Source of the DNA: Opitutaceae bacterium
Lineage (GTDB): Bacteria > Verrucomicrobiota > Verrucomicrobiia > Opitutales > Opitutaceae
Assembly: GCA_003151515.1 (NCBI GenBank)
Contig: PLXS01000009.1
Span: 1-64,000 of the forward strand
DNA length: 64,000 bases
Direction of reading: 5' to 3'
Both the position numbers and the translations under genes were made by a program. Each line of letters opens with the position of its first letter. Position 1 is the first letter of the stretch. Shown piece after piece: positions 7,810 through 15,266 of this stretch. The notes below the pieces were generated by a model. It searched no databases. It saw nothing but the letters and a program-made list of their open reading frames with translations, and was not told where the DNA came from.

Positions 7810-8949
7810 ATGCAAACCATATCTACTTCTTCCGATATCGTTGCGGATTCCGCCTCTGGTGGAACCTCCTGCGGGGGCAATCCCGCCAAATGGTTCGTCT
7901 CTGTTGACGATCGTCGCCTCCCTGTGCCTAGCCGGAATGTGAAAGTTTCGGTAATTCGCGCGCAGGCTGGTATCCCTGATGACCGCGTGCTTGTCCGCGA
8001 TCACAATTCACCGGACGACGAGGTGCTAGACGATAGCGGTGACATCGACTGCGCCCGAGGGAATGTCCTTTACACCGAAGACCGGCGAGATGCGCGGGCG
8101 CCGACTCGTTGCGTGGCTTCCGCGAAGATTGCCTTCTCGGTTGACGACAGGGTCGAGGAGACTCTCAACCATGGTCAGACAGGGGCCACGTTGCTGGATC
8201 TCTTTGGCCTCGACCGCGTCAAGGCTCTCTTTCGCGATCATGAGTCGCAGGTGGATGAGTCTGTTAAGCAAGACGACCCGATCCTGTTTGAGGACGGACC
8301 GGTTTTTTATACCCGCGGACAAATTATCGAGGTTGGAATTATCATCATCGTCAACAGCCGCCGCTTCGGCCGGGAGGAGGGCGTACGTCCTGTAATGACA
8401 GCCCGCGAGATCGCCGGACTGATTTCGGCCAAGCCGGAAGACTTCGACACCTATGCGGGCCCGGTCGCGAAGGGCAAGCCGCTGCCTCCCGATGAGCCGA
8501 TAAAGCTGAAGGACTGCGACGTGTTCACTGTGGTTAAGAAGGAGGTTACGGGCGGCTTCCTCGTTGCTCGAATCGACCTGGAGCTGGGAAAACTCAAGGC
8601 CGGCGGTACCAACGTGGACTATATCGAGAAGCCGACGCCAGTCGTTATCTACCGGGAGCTGCCGATTCGCGAAGGGCTGGGAATTGAGAAGACTGATGTA
8701 CTTGTTCCGGTTCCCACTGGATATCCTGGTCAGCACCTCGATGGGGCGTTCATACCCGACGGATCTCCCCTCATCGGCCGTGTGGTTGGCAAAGCTGCTG
8801 GTGCCACGTTGTCCGTCGATAACCGGACGTGGCGTCTAATGAGCTATCATCCACACACAGGGGGCGGTTTCCCTGAGTGGAACCCAAATTTCCATGGGTT
8901 TCATACTTACATTGACGCACTCATCGCTTGGCTCACGGGTTGGAAATGA
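7810..8949 (+). CDS. multi-ubiquitin-like protein fused to a prokaryotic E2-like domain
   Basis: 379-aa protein. I see three beta-grasp (multiubiquitin-type) repeats at about 27-92, 103-170 and 173-249. Each opens with a strand such as KWFVSVDDR, KIAFSVDDR or IIIIVNSRR and closes with a GNVLYTEDR, GPVFYTRGQ or CDVFTVVKK type strand. The third ends in Gly-Gly (248-249). From about 250 to 379 comes a UBC/E2-like domain of the prokaryotic E type: VLVPVPTGYPGQHLDGAFIP, then RTWRLMSYHPH and GFPEWNPNFHGFHTYIDALIAWL. No cysteine follows residue 236, so a classical E2 thioester is not possible in this domain. The gene overlaps the E1 gene by ATGA. Role: supplies and transfers a ubiquitin-like modifier, probably in phage defence (inference). 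Confidence 0.85.
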   Translation: MQTISTSSDIVADSASGGTSCGGNPAKWFVSVDDRRLPVPSRNVKVSVIRAQAGIPDDRVLVRDHNSPDDEVLDDSGDIDCARGNVLYTEDRRDARAPTRCVASAKIAFSVDDRVEETLNHGQTGATLLDLFGLDRVKALFRDHESQVDESVKQDDPILFEDGPVFYTRGQIIEVGIIIIVNSRRFGREEGVRPVMTAREIAGLISAKPEDFDTYAGPVAKGKPLPPDEPIKLKDCDVFTVVKKEVTGGFLVARIDLELGKLKAGGTNVDYIEKPTPVVIYRELPIREGLGIEKTDVLVPVPTGYPGQHLDGAFIPDGSPLIGRVVGKAAGATLSVDNRTWRLMSYHPHTGGGFPEWNPNFHGFHTYIDALIAWLTGWK

Positions 8950-10457
8950 AATCCCGTATTCAACTAGACGGGGGTCGGCAATGCATCATTCGGATCATGC
9001 CGACCGAATTGTCGTCGCTAAGCAGGTTCCTCCGCAAACGGTATCCTGACCGGGAGTGGGGCACGCTGATGTCTTGCGGCGTTCGTCGCACGAGCTGGGG
9101 TCTTGCAGCTAGCGTATCGGGGTTACTGCTTCCCAAACCAGGCGAGCTTGACCGGTCTAGCCCATTGTTTGTTGCACGTAGCCATTATCTCGGACGTCTC
9201 AAAGAGACAACTGAACGCGACAATCTGTCGGCCGTAGTAGTGCATTCTCATCCGCAGGGATGCGCGACATGCCCGAGTACTTTGGACGATGAAATGGATC
9301 TCTATTGCGCCAGCTTGTATGGCGCCCGCCCGTATCTCAGCCTAATTTTTTCGTGGAACGCAGGAGGAGATCTGCAGTTTTCAGGCCGAGCCTACGATCG
9401 TGGACGTTGGATGCCGGTGGTGACCCTACTTTCTCCCGGTGACACCCTCGGGCGTTGGGAATCAGGAATTGTCGAGCAACCTGTGGAGTCCGACGATCGG
9501 GGCGAAGACGGCGAACGTCGGAATGAACGACTATTCGGATTAATTGGACAACGCTCGGCACGCCGAGTCGCGGCAGCGCGCATCGGAATTGTCGGTTGCA
9601 GCGGCACAGGCTCACCGGCCCTAGAGTTGGCGATTAGAGCAGGCTTTAAACATCTCGTTGCGGTGGATCCCGAGCGTGAGGCTTACTCGAATCTCGAAAG
9701 AATGCATGGCTCAAAGGCGGAGGATTTTATCTCAGGCAGAGTCCCACCATATAAAGTCGAATCCATGCAACGCATGGCCAAGGAAATTGATCCATCGGCT
9801 GAAATTACCTCCATTGTTGGAAACATTCTCGATGATGTAGTATTGGACCAACTCCTCAGATGCGACGTAGTCCTCAACGCCACCGACACTCATCATTCTC
9901 GCGCCTTTCTAAGTCACCTTGCCACGCACTATCTCGTTCCGTGCTTTGACGTTGGCGTCGCCATGGACGGTGAGCGCGGAAAGGTAACGTTGCAGAATAT
10001 CGAGATTACGCGTTTCTGGCCAGGCGATCCCTGTGCATTTTGTCGGCGCAAGATTGTTCCCAACATATTAAGCTGGGAGTTGATGGCAGACGAAGAACGC
10101 GTCGCTCGACAAGAAGCGGCAAAAATCGCCGCGGCTGAAGGAGGCAAGCCAGACATGTATTGGGGTGGGCGCCCGAGACAGCTTCACACAGTGGGCTATC
10201 TCACGACTATGGCAGGAAGCCTCGCAATGGGTTACATTGTCGGCGCAGTCACTGGCACATTTAAGATGCCGCACCAGCGATTCCAATTCGATCCATCTGT
10301 TGAGCGATTTGGATTTGCACCATATGCCGAGGAGAGCCGCGTGGCGGAATGCCAATGCGGAAAATACGTCGGATTTGCGGATGCCGCATTACACGCACGA
10401 ACTGTTGGACGTCCTGCGCATTGGCCCCGTGCAATGTTGCTTTTCCCTCTCAGCTAA
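8946..10457 (+). CDS. JAB/JAMM protease fused to ThiF/E1-like adenylyltransferase
   Basis: 503-aa protein from ATG 8946, which overlaps the previous stop (ATGA). The N-terminal JAMM domain has EWGTL (Glu37) and the metal motif HSHP with Ser111 and Asp114 (H-x-H-x8-S-x2-D). From about 190 an E1/ThiF Rossmann domain carries GIVGCSGTGS (214-223), Asp241, SNLERM and the NATDTHHSR region. CxxC in DPCAFC and CxC in ECQCG may bind zinc. The JAB half would trim or remove the modifier and the E1 half would adenylate its C-terminal glycine. A JAB-E1 fusion beside multiubiquitin/E2 genes is a known predicted bacterial operon type. No separate E3-like gene is seen. Confidence 0.9.
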   Translation: MKSRIQLDGGRQCIIRIMPTELSSLSRFLRKRYPDREWGTLMSCGVRRTSWGLAASVSGLLLPKPGELDRSSPLFVARSHYLGRLKETTERDNLSAVVVHSHPQGCATCPSTLDDEMDLYCASLYGARPYLSLIFSWNAGGDLQFSGRAYDRGRWMPVVTLLSPGDTLGRWESGIVEQPVESDDRGEDGERRNERLFGLIGQRSARRVAAARIGIVGCSGTGSPALELAIRAGFKHLVAVDPEREAYSNLERMHGSKAEDFISGRVPPYKVESMQRMAKEIDPSAEITSIVGNILDDVVLDQLLRCDVVLNATDTHHSRAFLSHLATHYLVPCFDVGVAMDGERGKVTLQNIEITRFWPGDPCAFCRRKIVPNILSWELMADEERVARQEAAKIAAAEGGKPDMYWGGRPRQLHTVGYLTTMAGSLAMGYIVGAVTGTFKMPHQRFQFDPSVERFGFAPYAEESRVAECQCGKYVGFADAALHARTVGRPAHWPRAMLLFPLS

Positions 10458-10481
10458 AGCGGGTACAATGTAGCTGGATTC

Positions 10482-11261
10482 CTATCTAAGCAGGCTCTGT
10501 GCCTGGAATTCGACGAGGAGCGTGTCCACAAAAGGTAAGGCCTTTGCATCTCTCTCTGCAAAATAGCCGTACATTCGGTTTGGAATCCATGTTCCATAGA
10601 AGTGGGCCCTGAAACTGTCGAGCAGCATAATCGGGTACATTTTCGGGAAAACAACTCGACCATCCTCGTAAACATGTCGGTACGTCGGCATAGTGTCCGT
10701 GTCGACGCCCATCTCATCACGTAGCCACTTGGCGAACATCTTTCCTTCGGAAATATCGGGAAGCATCGTGTCCGGAATGGTGTAGCCTTTTTCCTCCATC
10801 GGAGCAATCAGGCCGATAATGAGCTCGTTAAGAATGGAAAAATGGGTGTGCGGTATGGCGGCACGGTTGGCGATGTAGCGTCTGAGGTGGTACGGCAGAT
10901 TTCCTCCCGGAATCTTGCCGGACATCCACTCGCGCACCCACTTGGACACCATGACCGCGAACCGGGGCGAAAGCCATTGTCCAAGGTTAATCGCAATATC
11001 GGGGTGTATCCAAGTGCCTTGTAATTGGGGGTTTCCACCTTTTGTGAGGATGACCAGGTCCGATATGGGAATCCCCATATCGGAGGAAAGTGCGTCTAAA
11101 AAGGCCTTGGTGTTGGCAAGCCTGTAATAGTCGGCAAAGTTCTTCCCACTCGCCTGACACAACGCGGTCGCATTTATGTAGCCATCGGTGATGCGCTGAG
11201 GGATAGATAACCCGTCAACTTCATGGCTGATAAGAGATAAAATCATTTGATGTTGAAGCAT
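10482..11261 (-). CDS. KilA-N domain protein
   Basis: 259-aa protein from ATG 11261. The KilA-N DNA-binding domain covers roughly residues 15-110: DGYINATALCQASGKNFADY, then the LANTKAFLDAL helix, GTWIHPDIAINLGQWLSPRF and VSKWVREWMSG. These are the family hallmarks found in phage antirepressors and Fungal APSES relatives. The C-terminal half (MEEKGYTIPDTMLPDI onward) ends in a KxFxxWLRxE-type segment seen in phage Rha/KilA C-domains. It is convergent with the E1 gene and divergent from the next pair. A phage-derived regulator or defence component. Confidence 0.9.
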   Translation of the reverse strand: MLQHQMILSLISHEVDGLSIPQRITDGYINATALCQASGKNFADYYRLANTKAFLDALSSDMGIPISDLVILTKGGNPQLQGTWIHPDIAINLGQWLSPRFAVMVSKWVREWMSGKIPGGNLPYHLRRYIANRAAIPHTHFSILNELIIGLIAPMEEKGYTIPDTMLPDISEGKMFAKWLRDEMGVDTDTMPTYRHVYEDGRVVFPKMYPIMLLDSFRAHFYGTWIPNRMYGYFAERDAKALPFVDTLLVEFQAQSLLR

Positions 11262-11418
11262 AGCAAAACCTGCAGCGTGCGTTTTGGGATCGAGTAGTCG
11301 GACACCCTAATCCAATAGCCAAGCCATGCGGAAATGCCAGTCTCCAACGCCGGCATCGCTAGAACATGCCAATAAGCCTGCAGATCGTGGAAACGCACTC
11401 TAAGAGCGGCATGACACT

Positions 11419-12096
11419 ATGAGACCGGATCAGGTGCATCAAATCCTATGCGCAATCGGGGCGACGCACGTCTATCATGCTAACACCGTCGCGACCAGCT
11501 GCACATTTTTGGAGCAAGGAGGTTTACTTAGTCGTGGATTTGTCGAGTCCAAGGGTCTTGTCCAAACCCCGCAAAATTCTGACGACGTCGATAGAAGGTA
11601 CGGAATTTGGGACTGCGTGTTCATGGATCATGTCGACATCCATGACCGCGCGGGACGAAGGAAGGGACCGAATCATTACGGACCTGTTCTTTTTCAGTTC
11701 GATCGAGACATCTTACTCGATTTGCCCCGGGACGCTATCGTTGAAGTAACAAAGACCAATCCGGTTCATTGGCCGGGGACGAGGTCCGACAATGACCGGT
11801 TTTTTCAGAGCTCCGAGGAATTGGCAGGAAATATTGGTTTCGGAGATTTTGACAAAATGCTAGTGTTGCGTGCGCCCAAAGTCCCATTCGCTCGCCAGCC
11901 TTTGCGAATTATTGTCGATGATCCAGAAAAGCCCATAGCCGCATCTGCAAATGCATATGAGCACGCTGTGAGACGTCTAACGGCGGCTGCAGCGGTTGGA
12001 GGAATCGAAATTGAAATTCAACGTCGCGCGTGCCGTTTAGGTTGCATCTGCGTTGCGAAATATCGCGGCATGCCAATCACACAAAAATTCAATTGA
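11419..12096 (+). CDS. unrecognised protein, possible ADP-ribosyltransferase-like fold
   Basis: 225-aa protein from ATG 11419. I do not recognise a named family. The N-terminal pattern HVYHANTVATSCTFLEQGGL LSRG (split here for readability) resembles the start of DarT/Arr-type ADP-ribosyltransferases, where a His-containing strand precedes 'T...IL..G.L.S'. NHYGPVLFQFDRD could be a second core strand. Weak evidence, so the fold is a hypothesis. Eight bases separate it from the next gene, with which it surely forms a transcript. The 157-base region upstream is shared with the divergent KilA-N gene. Confidence 0.5.
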   Translation: MRPDQVHQILCAIGATHVYHANTVATSCTFLEQGGLLSRGFVESKGLVQTPQNSDDVDRRYGIWDCVFMDHVDIHDRAGRRKGPNHYGPVLFQFDRDILLDLPRDAIVEVTKTNPVHWPGTRSDNDRFFQSSEELAGNIGFGDFDKMLVLRAPKVPFARQPLRIIVDDPEKPIAASANAYEHAVRRLTAAAAVGGIEIEIQRRACRLGCICVAKYRGMPITQKFN

Positions 12097-12104
12097 ACGA
12101 CTAG

Positions 12105-13013
12105 ATGTTCTTAAAGCCTCCTAAGGCCTCGACCGACCCATGTGTTCGGTCCCTGTTGCAGAAAGCCGCGAGACGGGGTTATACGGGCATAGTCAAAGGA
12201 GCGGTTAGGCGCCTCGATATGAACGGCGACAAGACGTGGCTTCGCTCGCGTGCAGTCGTGATCACGTTTGAGGAGTGTTGGCCTCTTGCGGCTTCACTGT
12301 CGATCGAACGTGATATATCGAGCAAACTAAGTTCTATTCTCAATGTTACGCGCTCCGAGAAGGTTAAAGATGCTGCCGGATTAGGAGCACTAGCTCACGC
12401 GTTGTCTGAAGGCGATCGGTCGACGGAGCGCTTTGTGCCCGACATTCGATTGCTAAAATTTGTCGCTGAGGCACTGAAACGGCCACCGGCTTTTTTTGAC
12501 TGGGCGTTTGGCCAAGCGAAGGATGAGTTTTCAAAGACCGTGGTTTCAACGGCAAAGAAGTACTTACCGGTCGCCACTTGGCAATGGGACAAGGCCTGCA
12601 TCTTAGCGGGAGCCTTGTTGGCGATTTCTGGTGAACGACCTCAAATAACTGACTACGAAACGCCGACTGTTGAATTTCCGTTTTGGATCGCTCTAGATAA
12701 GCATACTCCCATTGGAAAGATCGCGCTGTCAGATATTGCGAAGGAGATTGGTTCGTCCTACCGCCAACTGATATGGGCAAGTTTCTATTGTGAAAGCACA
12801 AGCTCGAGCTACTTGAAGGCATCTCCATGGTGGGACGCTGAGAAGAGTTGGCGTTTAAATCGGGCAGGAATGACTCTCGACGACACTGAGAAACTTTGGT
12901 CTCGTGCGTCACCGTTGGTTCGAGCGCGGGTTGAGCCAGAGGCTAAAATGCTCAAGGGCCTAGTCGACGAATTGCCAATTGTCCGCGAGATTACGACTCC
13001 ATCTATGCTCTAG
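12105..13013 (+). CDS. hypothetical protein with clamp-loader C-terminal-like start
   Basis: 302-aa protein. Residues 13-60 (VRSLLQKAARRGYTGIVKGA, then WLRSRAVVITFEECWPLA) follow the pattern 'SxLQKAIRRG...Wr.l.i..EDig' of the collar domain of MgsA/RarA and other clamp-loader-type ATPases, but no AAA domain is present. The rest is helical and unrecognised. It is the second gene of a pair with the 225-aa protein and converges on the queC-like gene. It could be a DNA-replication-associated sensor or partner; this is inference. Confidence 0.55.
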   Translation: MFLKPPKASTDPCVRSLLQKAARRGYTGIVKGAVRRLDMNGDKTWLRSRAVVITFEECWPLAASLSIERDISSKLSSILNVTRSEKVKDAAGLGALAHALSEGDRSTERFVPDIRLLKFVAEALKRPPAFFDWAFGQAKDEFSKTVVSTAKKYLPVATWQWDKACILAGALLAISGERPQITDYETPTVEFPFWIALDKHTPIGKIALSDIAKEIGSSYRQLIWASFYCESTSSSYLKASPWWDAEKSWRLNRAGMTLDDTEKLWSRASPLVRARVEPEAKMLKGLVDELPIVREITTPSML

Positions 13014-13052
13014 CCGTAGTGGACTGATTGCGGCTATCATTCATAACGGTTA

Positions 13053-13649
13053 TCAGGTTAGGTAACCAAGTTCCCGCAAGACCTCGTTGCGTTTGTCACA
13101 GCCGCGGCAGTTGCCACACGGGTGATTGGATGTGTGACAGGAGTGAGTCCATGCGATGATTGTTTCGGGGACCGCGCTACGCTGGACAAGTTGGACGGCA
13201 GAAAAATTTATTGCCGGCGCAATTACTTTGATGTGGCCCTCTTGGGCCTGAAGAACGGCGTTGATAGCCGTTACAAACAACTCACTGCCGTCGCCATGTA
13301 GGCGATCGCTTGCCACAGTTCCGATTAGCAGGTTTTGTTTACTTGCAGAAATCATCTTCATGGCCGCCACTGTAATCAGGAATTGGTTTCGATAGGGCCA
13401 CCATTCTGGACTTTTCGCCGCTTCAATTTGTTGGGCGCCGACCATATTCCCTGTCCCCAAAGCTGAAGCATCGATCGTGATCGGCTCAAAGGTTATTCCA
13501 AGACTTGAGGCAACAGCCGAGGCAGCCTCTTTTTCGGCAATCGCAGCCCTCTGGCCATAGTCTATAAAAATAGCCAACTCAGGTCGTTGCCAAAATGCGA
13601 TTGCCGTCGAATCAATTCCACCCGAAAGCAAGAGAGCAGTCCCAGCCAT
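13053..13649 (-). CDS. QueC-like 7-cyano-7-deazaguanine synthase family enzyme
   Basis: 198-aa protein. The PP-loop ATP pyrophosphatase motif SGGIDST is at residues 9-15, and a C-terminal zinc site has Cys171, 178, 181 and 184 in SCHTSNHPCGNCRGCDKR. This is the QueC layout, slightly shorter than housekeeping QueC (about 220-230 aa). The start ATG 13649 is fused to the stop of the upstream gene (TGATG), so translation is coupled; ATG 13655 is an alternative. No queD, queE or folE is nearby, so it is unlikely to serve queuosine synthesis. QueC-like enzymes occur in defence operons (type IV CBASS, Qat), where they may act on nucleobases or protein termini. Confidence 0.88.
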   Translation of the reverse strand: MAGTALLLSGGIDSTAIAFWQRPELAIFIDYGQRAAIAEKEAASAVASSLGITFEPITIDASALGTGNMVGAQQIEAAKSPEWWPYRNQFLITVAAMKMISASKQNLLIGTVASDRLHGDGSELFVTAINAVLQAQEGHIKVIAPAINFSAVQLVQRSAVPETIIAWTHSCHTSNHPCGNCRGCDKRNEVLRELGYLT

Positions 13650-14887
13650 CAGCATTTGGGGGCGGTAGCGGCCCAAATTGCCTTGTAGACCGCGTTTCCT
13701 AGGTCGCCTGTTATTAGACAACCGGTGCCGACAAGCATGGTATCAGCATTCTCCGTTGCCGGTTCCGACCGGAATCCAATGACTGGGATTCCGTGGTTCC
13801 TTGCGTATCCTAACTCGAATATTGTTCCCGGATCGCTGCCATCGAGCAATGCGAGAACGGCCTGGCATCCAAGCATACCTTTGAGGTCATCCTGGGCCAC
13901 ATTATGTAACGGGTCCCGCGCTAGGCCAACGTCGTGATAAGGCGAAAAAACCTTTACGCCCATGTCCTGAAGAATGTGACGCACATCATTTAACAACCAC
14001 AATTGAGCCACCGAAAAAAAAGGGCTCGCTAGGTATATTGTGGGTATCCCCGTAGCGGAATCCAATCGCTGTGCCTTGGCTTCAACCTCCGACGGATCCT
14101 TCGGCAGCGGGAAATCTCGTGTCGCACACCACAATGCGGTCGATAGAGAAGCGGCGTTCGCTGCTGTGACCGGATCCGTTTTCTTTACGCCCCATTCTAG
14201 AGCGAAAATCGCGCTAAATACATCGCCAGAACCAACTAAGTAGGTTTCCTTGGCATCGAATACTGGAATATAGTGTTCGGTCCCGTCGTAGAGCAGCAAA
14301 GCGCCTCGAGGCCCGTCTTTAACCACCACCACTTCGGCGGTCTCCGAGGCCTGGATAGTCTTTGCTGCCTCCCCAATATCGATCTTGCCGGAAAGACGCG
14401 TGGCTTCTTGTCGGTTGAGAACAATGGCCAAATGCTCAGCTGAGGAGCCCAATTCCGCAAAATGAGCGGGCGATAGTGGCGACTGGGGATCGAATATTAC
14501 GCGGGTTCCGTGCGCGACACATTTGGCGTTGACCATTCCGAATTGGAGCACGACGGGAGCCGACACGCTGATCGTCGGAAGCTGAGAGGCAGGCTCCGGC
14601 TGGAGGTAGCCACCGGAAAGAGGATGGAGATATGAAAATTCATGACCTATCTCTGTTACCGTTGGAACAACCGCGAATCCATATAACTTGGCTTTAATCC
14701 GAGTATGACGCTCCAATTCCGGTGTGAGTGGAGAATGGAAGGCGACATTCGCTTCACACCCTGAGCTAGCAATCGCGCATGCTGCGCGTAGGCCCGATCC
14801 AAAGATTTCAGAGGTCCTTGGAAATATGCACTGTTCGGCGTACGTGCCGCCGACAACTATGATACCCAGTGGATCCGCACCTTGCAT
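13649..14887 (-). CDS. PfkB-type kinase fused to nucleoside 2-deoxyribosyltransferase
   Basis: 412-aa fusion from ATG 14887. The N-terminal 1-265 is ribokinase/PfkB-like: IIVVGGTYAEQ strand, VILNRQEA-type region, and GSGDVFSA at 219-226 with the catalytic Asp222 of the GxGD motif. The C-terminal 280-412 is a nucleoside 2-deoxyribosyltransferase: IYLASPFF (284-291), the LALLDGSDPGT loop and catalytic Glu358 in TIFELGYA, then GIPVIGF. NDTs swap or hydrolyse the base of a deoxynucleoside; PfkB kinases phosphorylate sugars or nucleosides. It overlaps the preceding gene by 31 bases and the next by TGATG. In context it probably produces or processes a modified nucleobase or nucleotide. Confidence 0.85.
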   Translation of the reverse strand: MQGADPLGIIVVGGTYAEQCIFPRTSEIFGSGLRAACAIASSGCEANVAFHSPLTPELERHTRIKAKLYGFAVVPTVTEIGHEFSYLHPLSGGYLQPEPASQLPTISVSAPVVLQFGMVNAKCVAHGTRVIFDPQSPLSPAHFAELGSSAEHLAIVLNRQEATRLSGKIDIGEAAKTIQASETAEVVVVKDGPRGALLLYDGTEHYIPVFDAKETYLVGSGDVFSAIFALEWGVKKTDPVTAANAASLSTALWCATRDFPLPKDPSEVEAKAQRLDSATGIPTIYLASPFFSVAQLWLLNDVRHILQDMGVKVFSPYHDVGLARDPLHNVAQDDLKGMLGCQAVLALLDGSDPGTIFELGYARNHGIPVIGFRSEPATENADTMLVGTGCLITGDLGNAVYKAIWAATAPKC

Positions 14888-15225
14888 AGGCCCGCTTCGA
14901 CCTTGAGGACAACGGCGCGGTATTTGTTCCCCTCGCTGATGCAGTCGATGATCCGAAGGACTTCGGGGGAAGTGATCGTACCCACAAGCTTCCCTTGAAA
15001 AAGTGCAACGAGCGTTACGGTGCCGCCGGTGGAATCTGTCTCGACATCTAATTCGTCGCCTAGCTTTAGGCGCTTGAGCTGCTCTCGCACCGGACTCGAC
15101 AGCGCAGTTTCAACCAAAAGGTCCTTGCAACTGGACACGCCTCCAGGTGATCCCCCACCGCCTGATGATGATGATCCCGGGGTTGAAGTGTATCCGCCGC
15201 CTCTGCGTCTGCCTCCGCCTGCCAT
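14857..15225 (-). CDS. small protein with Gly-rich disordered N-terminus
   Basis: 122-aa protein from ATG 15225. Residues 2-30 are nearly all Gly, Ser, Arg and Pro (MAGGGRRRGGG..., then SSSSGGGGSPGG), clearly unstructured. Residues about 35-122 form a compact, beta-rich domain (VREQLKRLKLGDELDV, LVALFQGKLVGTI, YRAVVLKVEAG) without a family I can name; the small barrel resembles HIRAN-type folds in strand pattern. It is second in a four-gene operon with base-handling enzymes. A flexible glycine tail is typical of acceptors for covalent modification, so it may be the target of the operon's chemistry (inference). Confidence 0.65.
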   Translation of the reverse strand: MAGGGRRRGGGYTSTPGSSSSGGGGSPGGVSSCKDLLVETALSSPVREQLKRLKLGDELDVETDSTGGTVTLVALFQGKLVGTITSPEVLRIIDCISEGNKYRAVVLKVEAGLCKVRIHWVS

Positions 15226-15266
15226 AGTGTGGTGAGAGAAGTGAAAGGTTCACCCTATGTCGAGTG

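Noticed and set aside
7810-10457. Type II CBASS (Cap2/Cap3 with E2-E1 and JAB)
   Set aside because: Cap2 is an E2-E1 fusion acting on a CD-NTase; here the E2 is fused to Ubl repeats, the E1 to JAB, and no CD-NTase is present.
13053-13649. Queuosine biosynthesis or dpd DNA-modification gene cluster
   Set aside because: No queD, queE, folE, tgt or dpd genes nearby.
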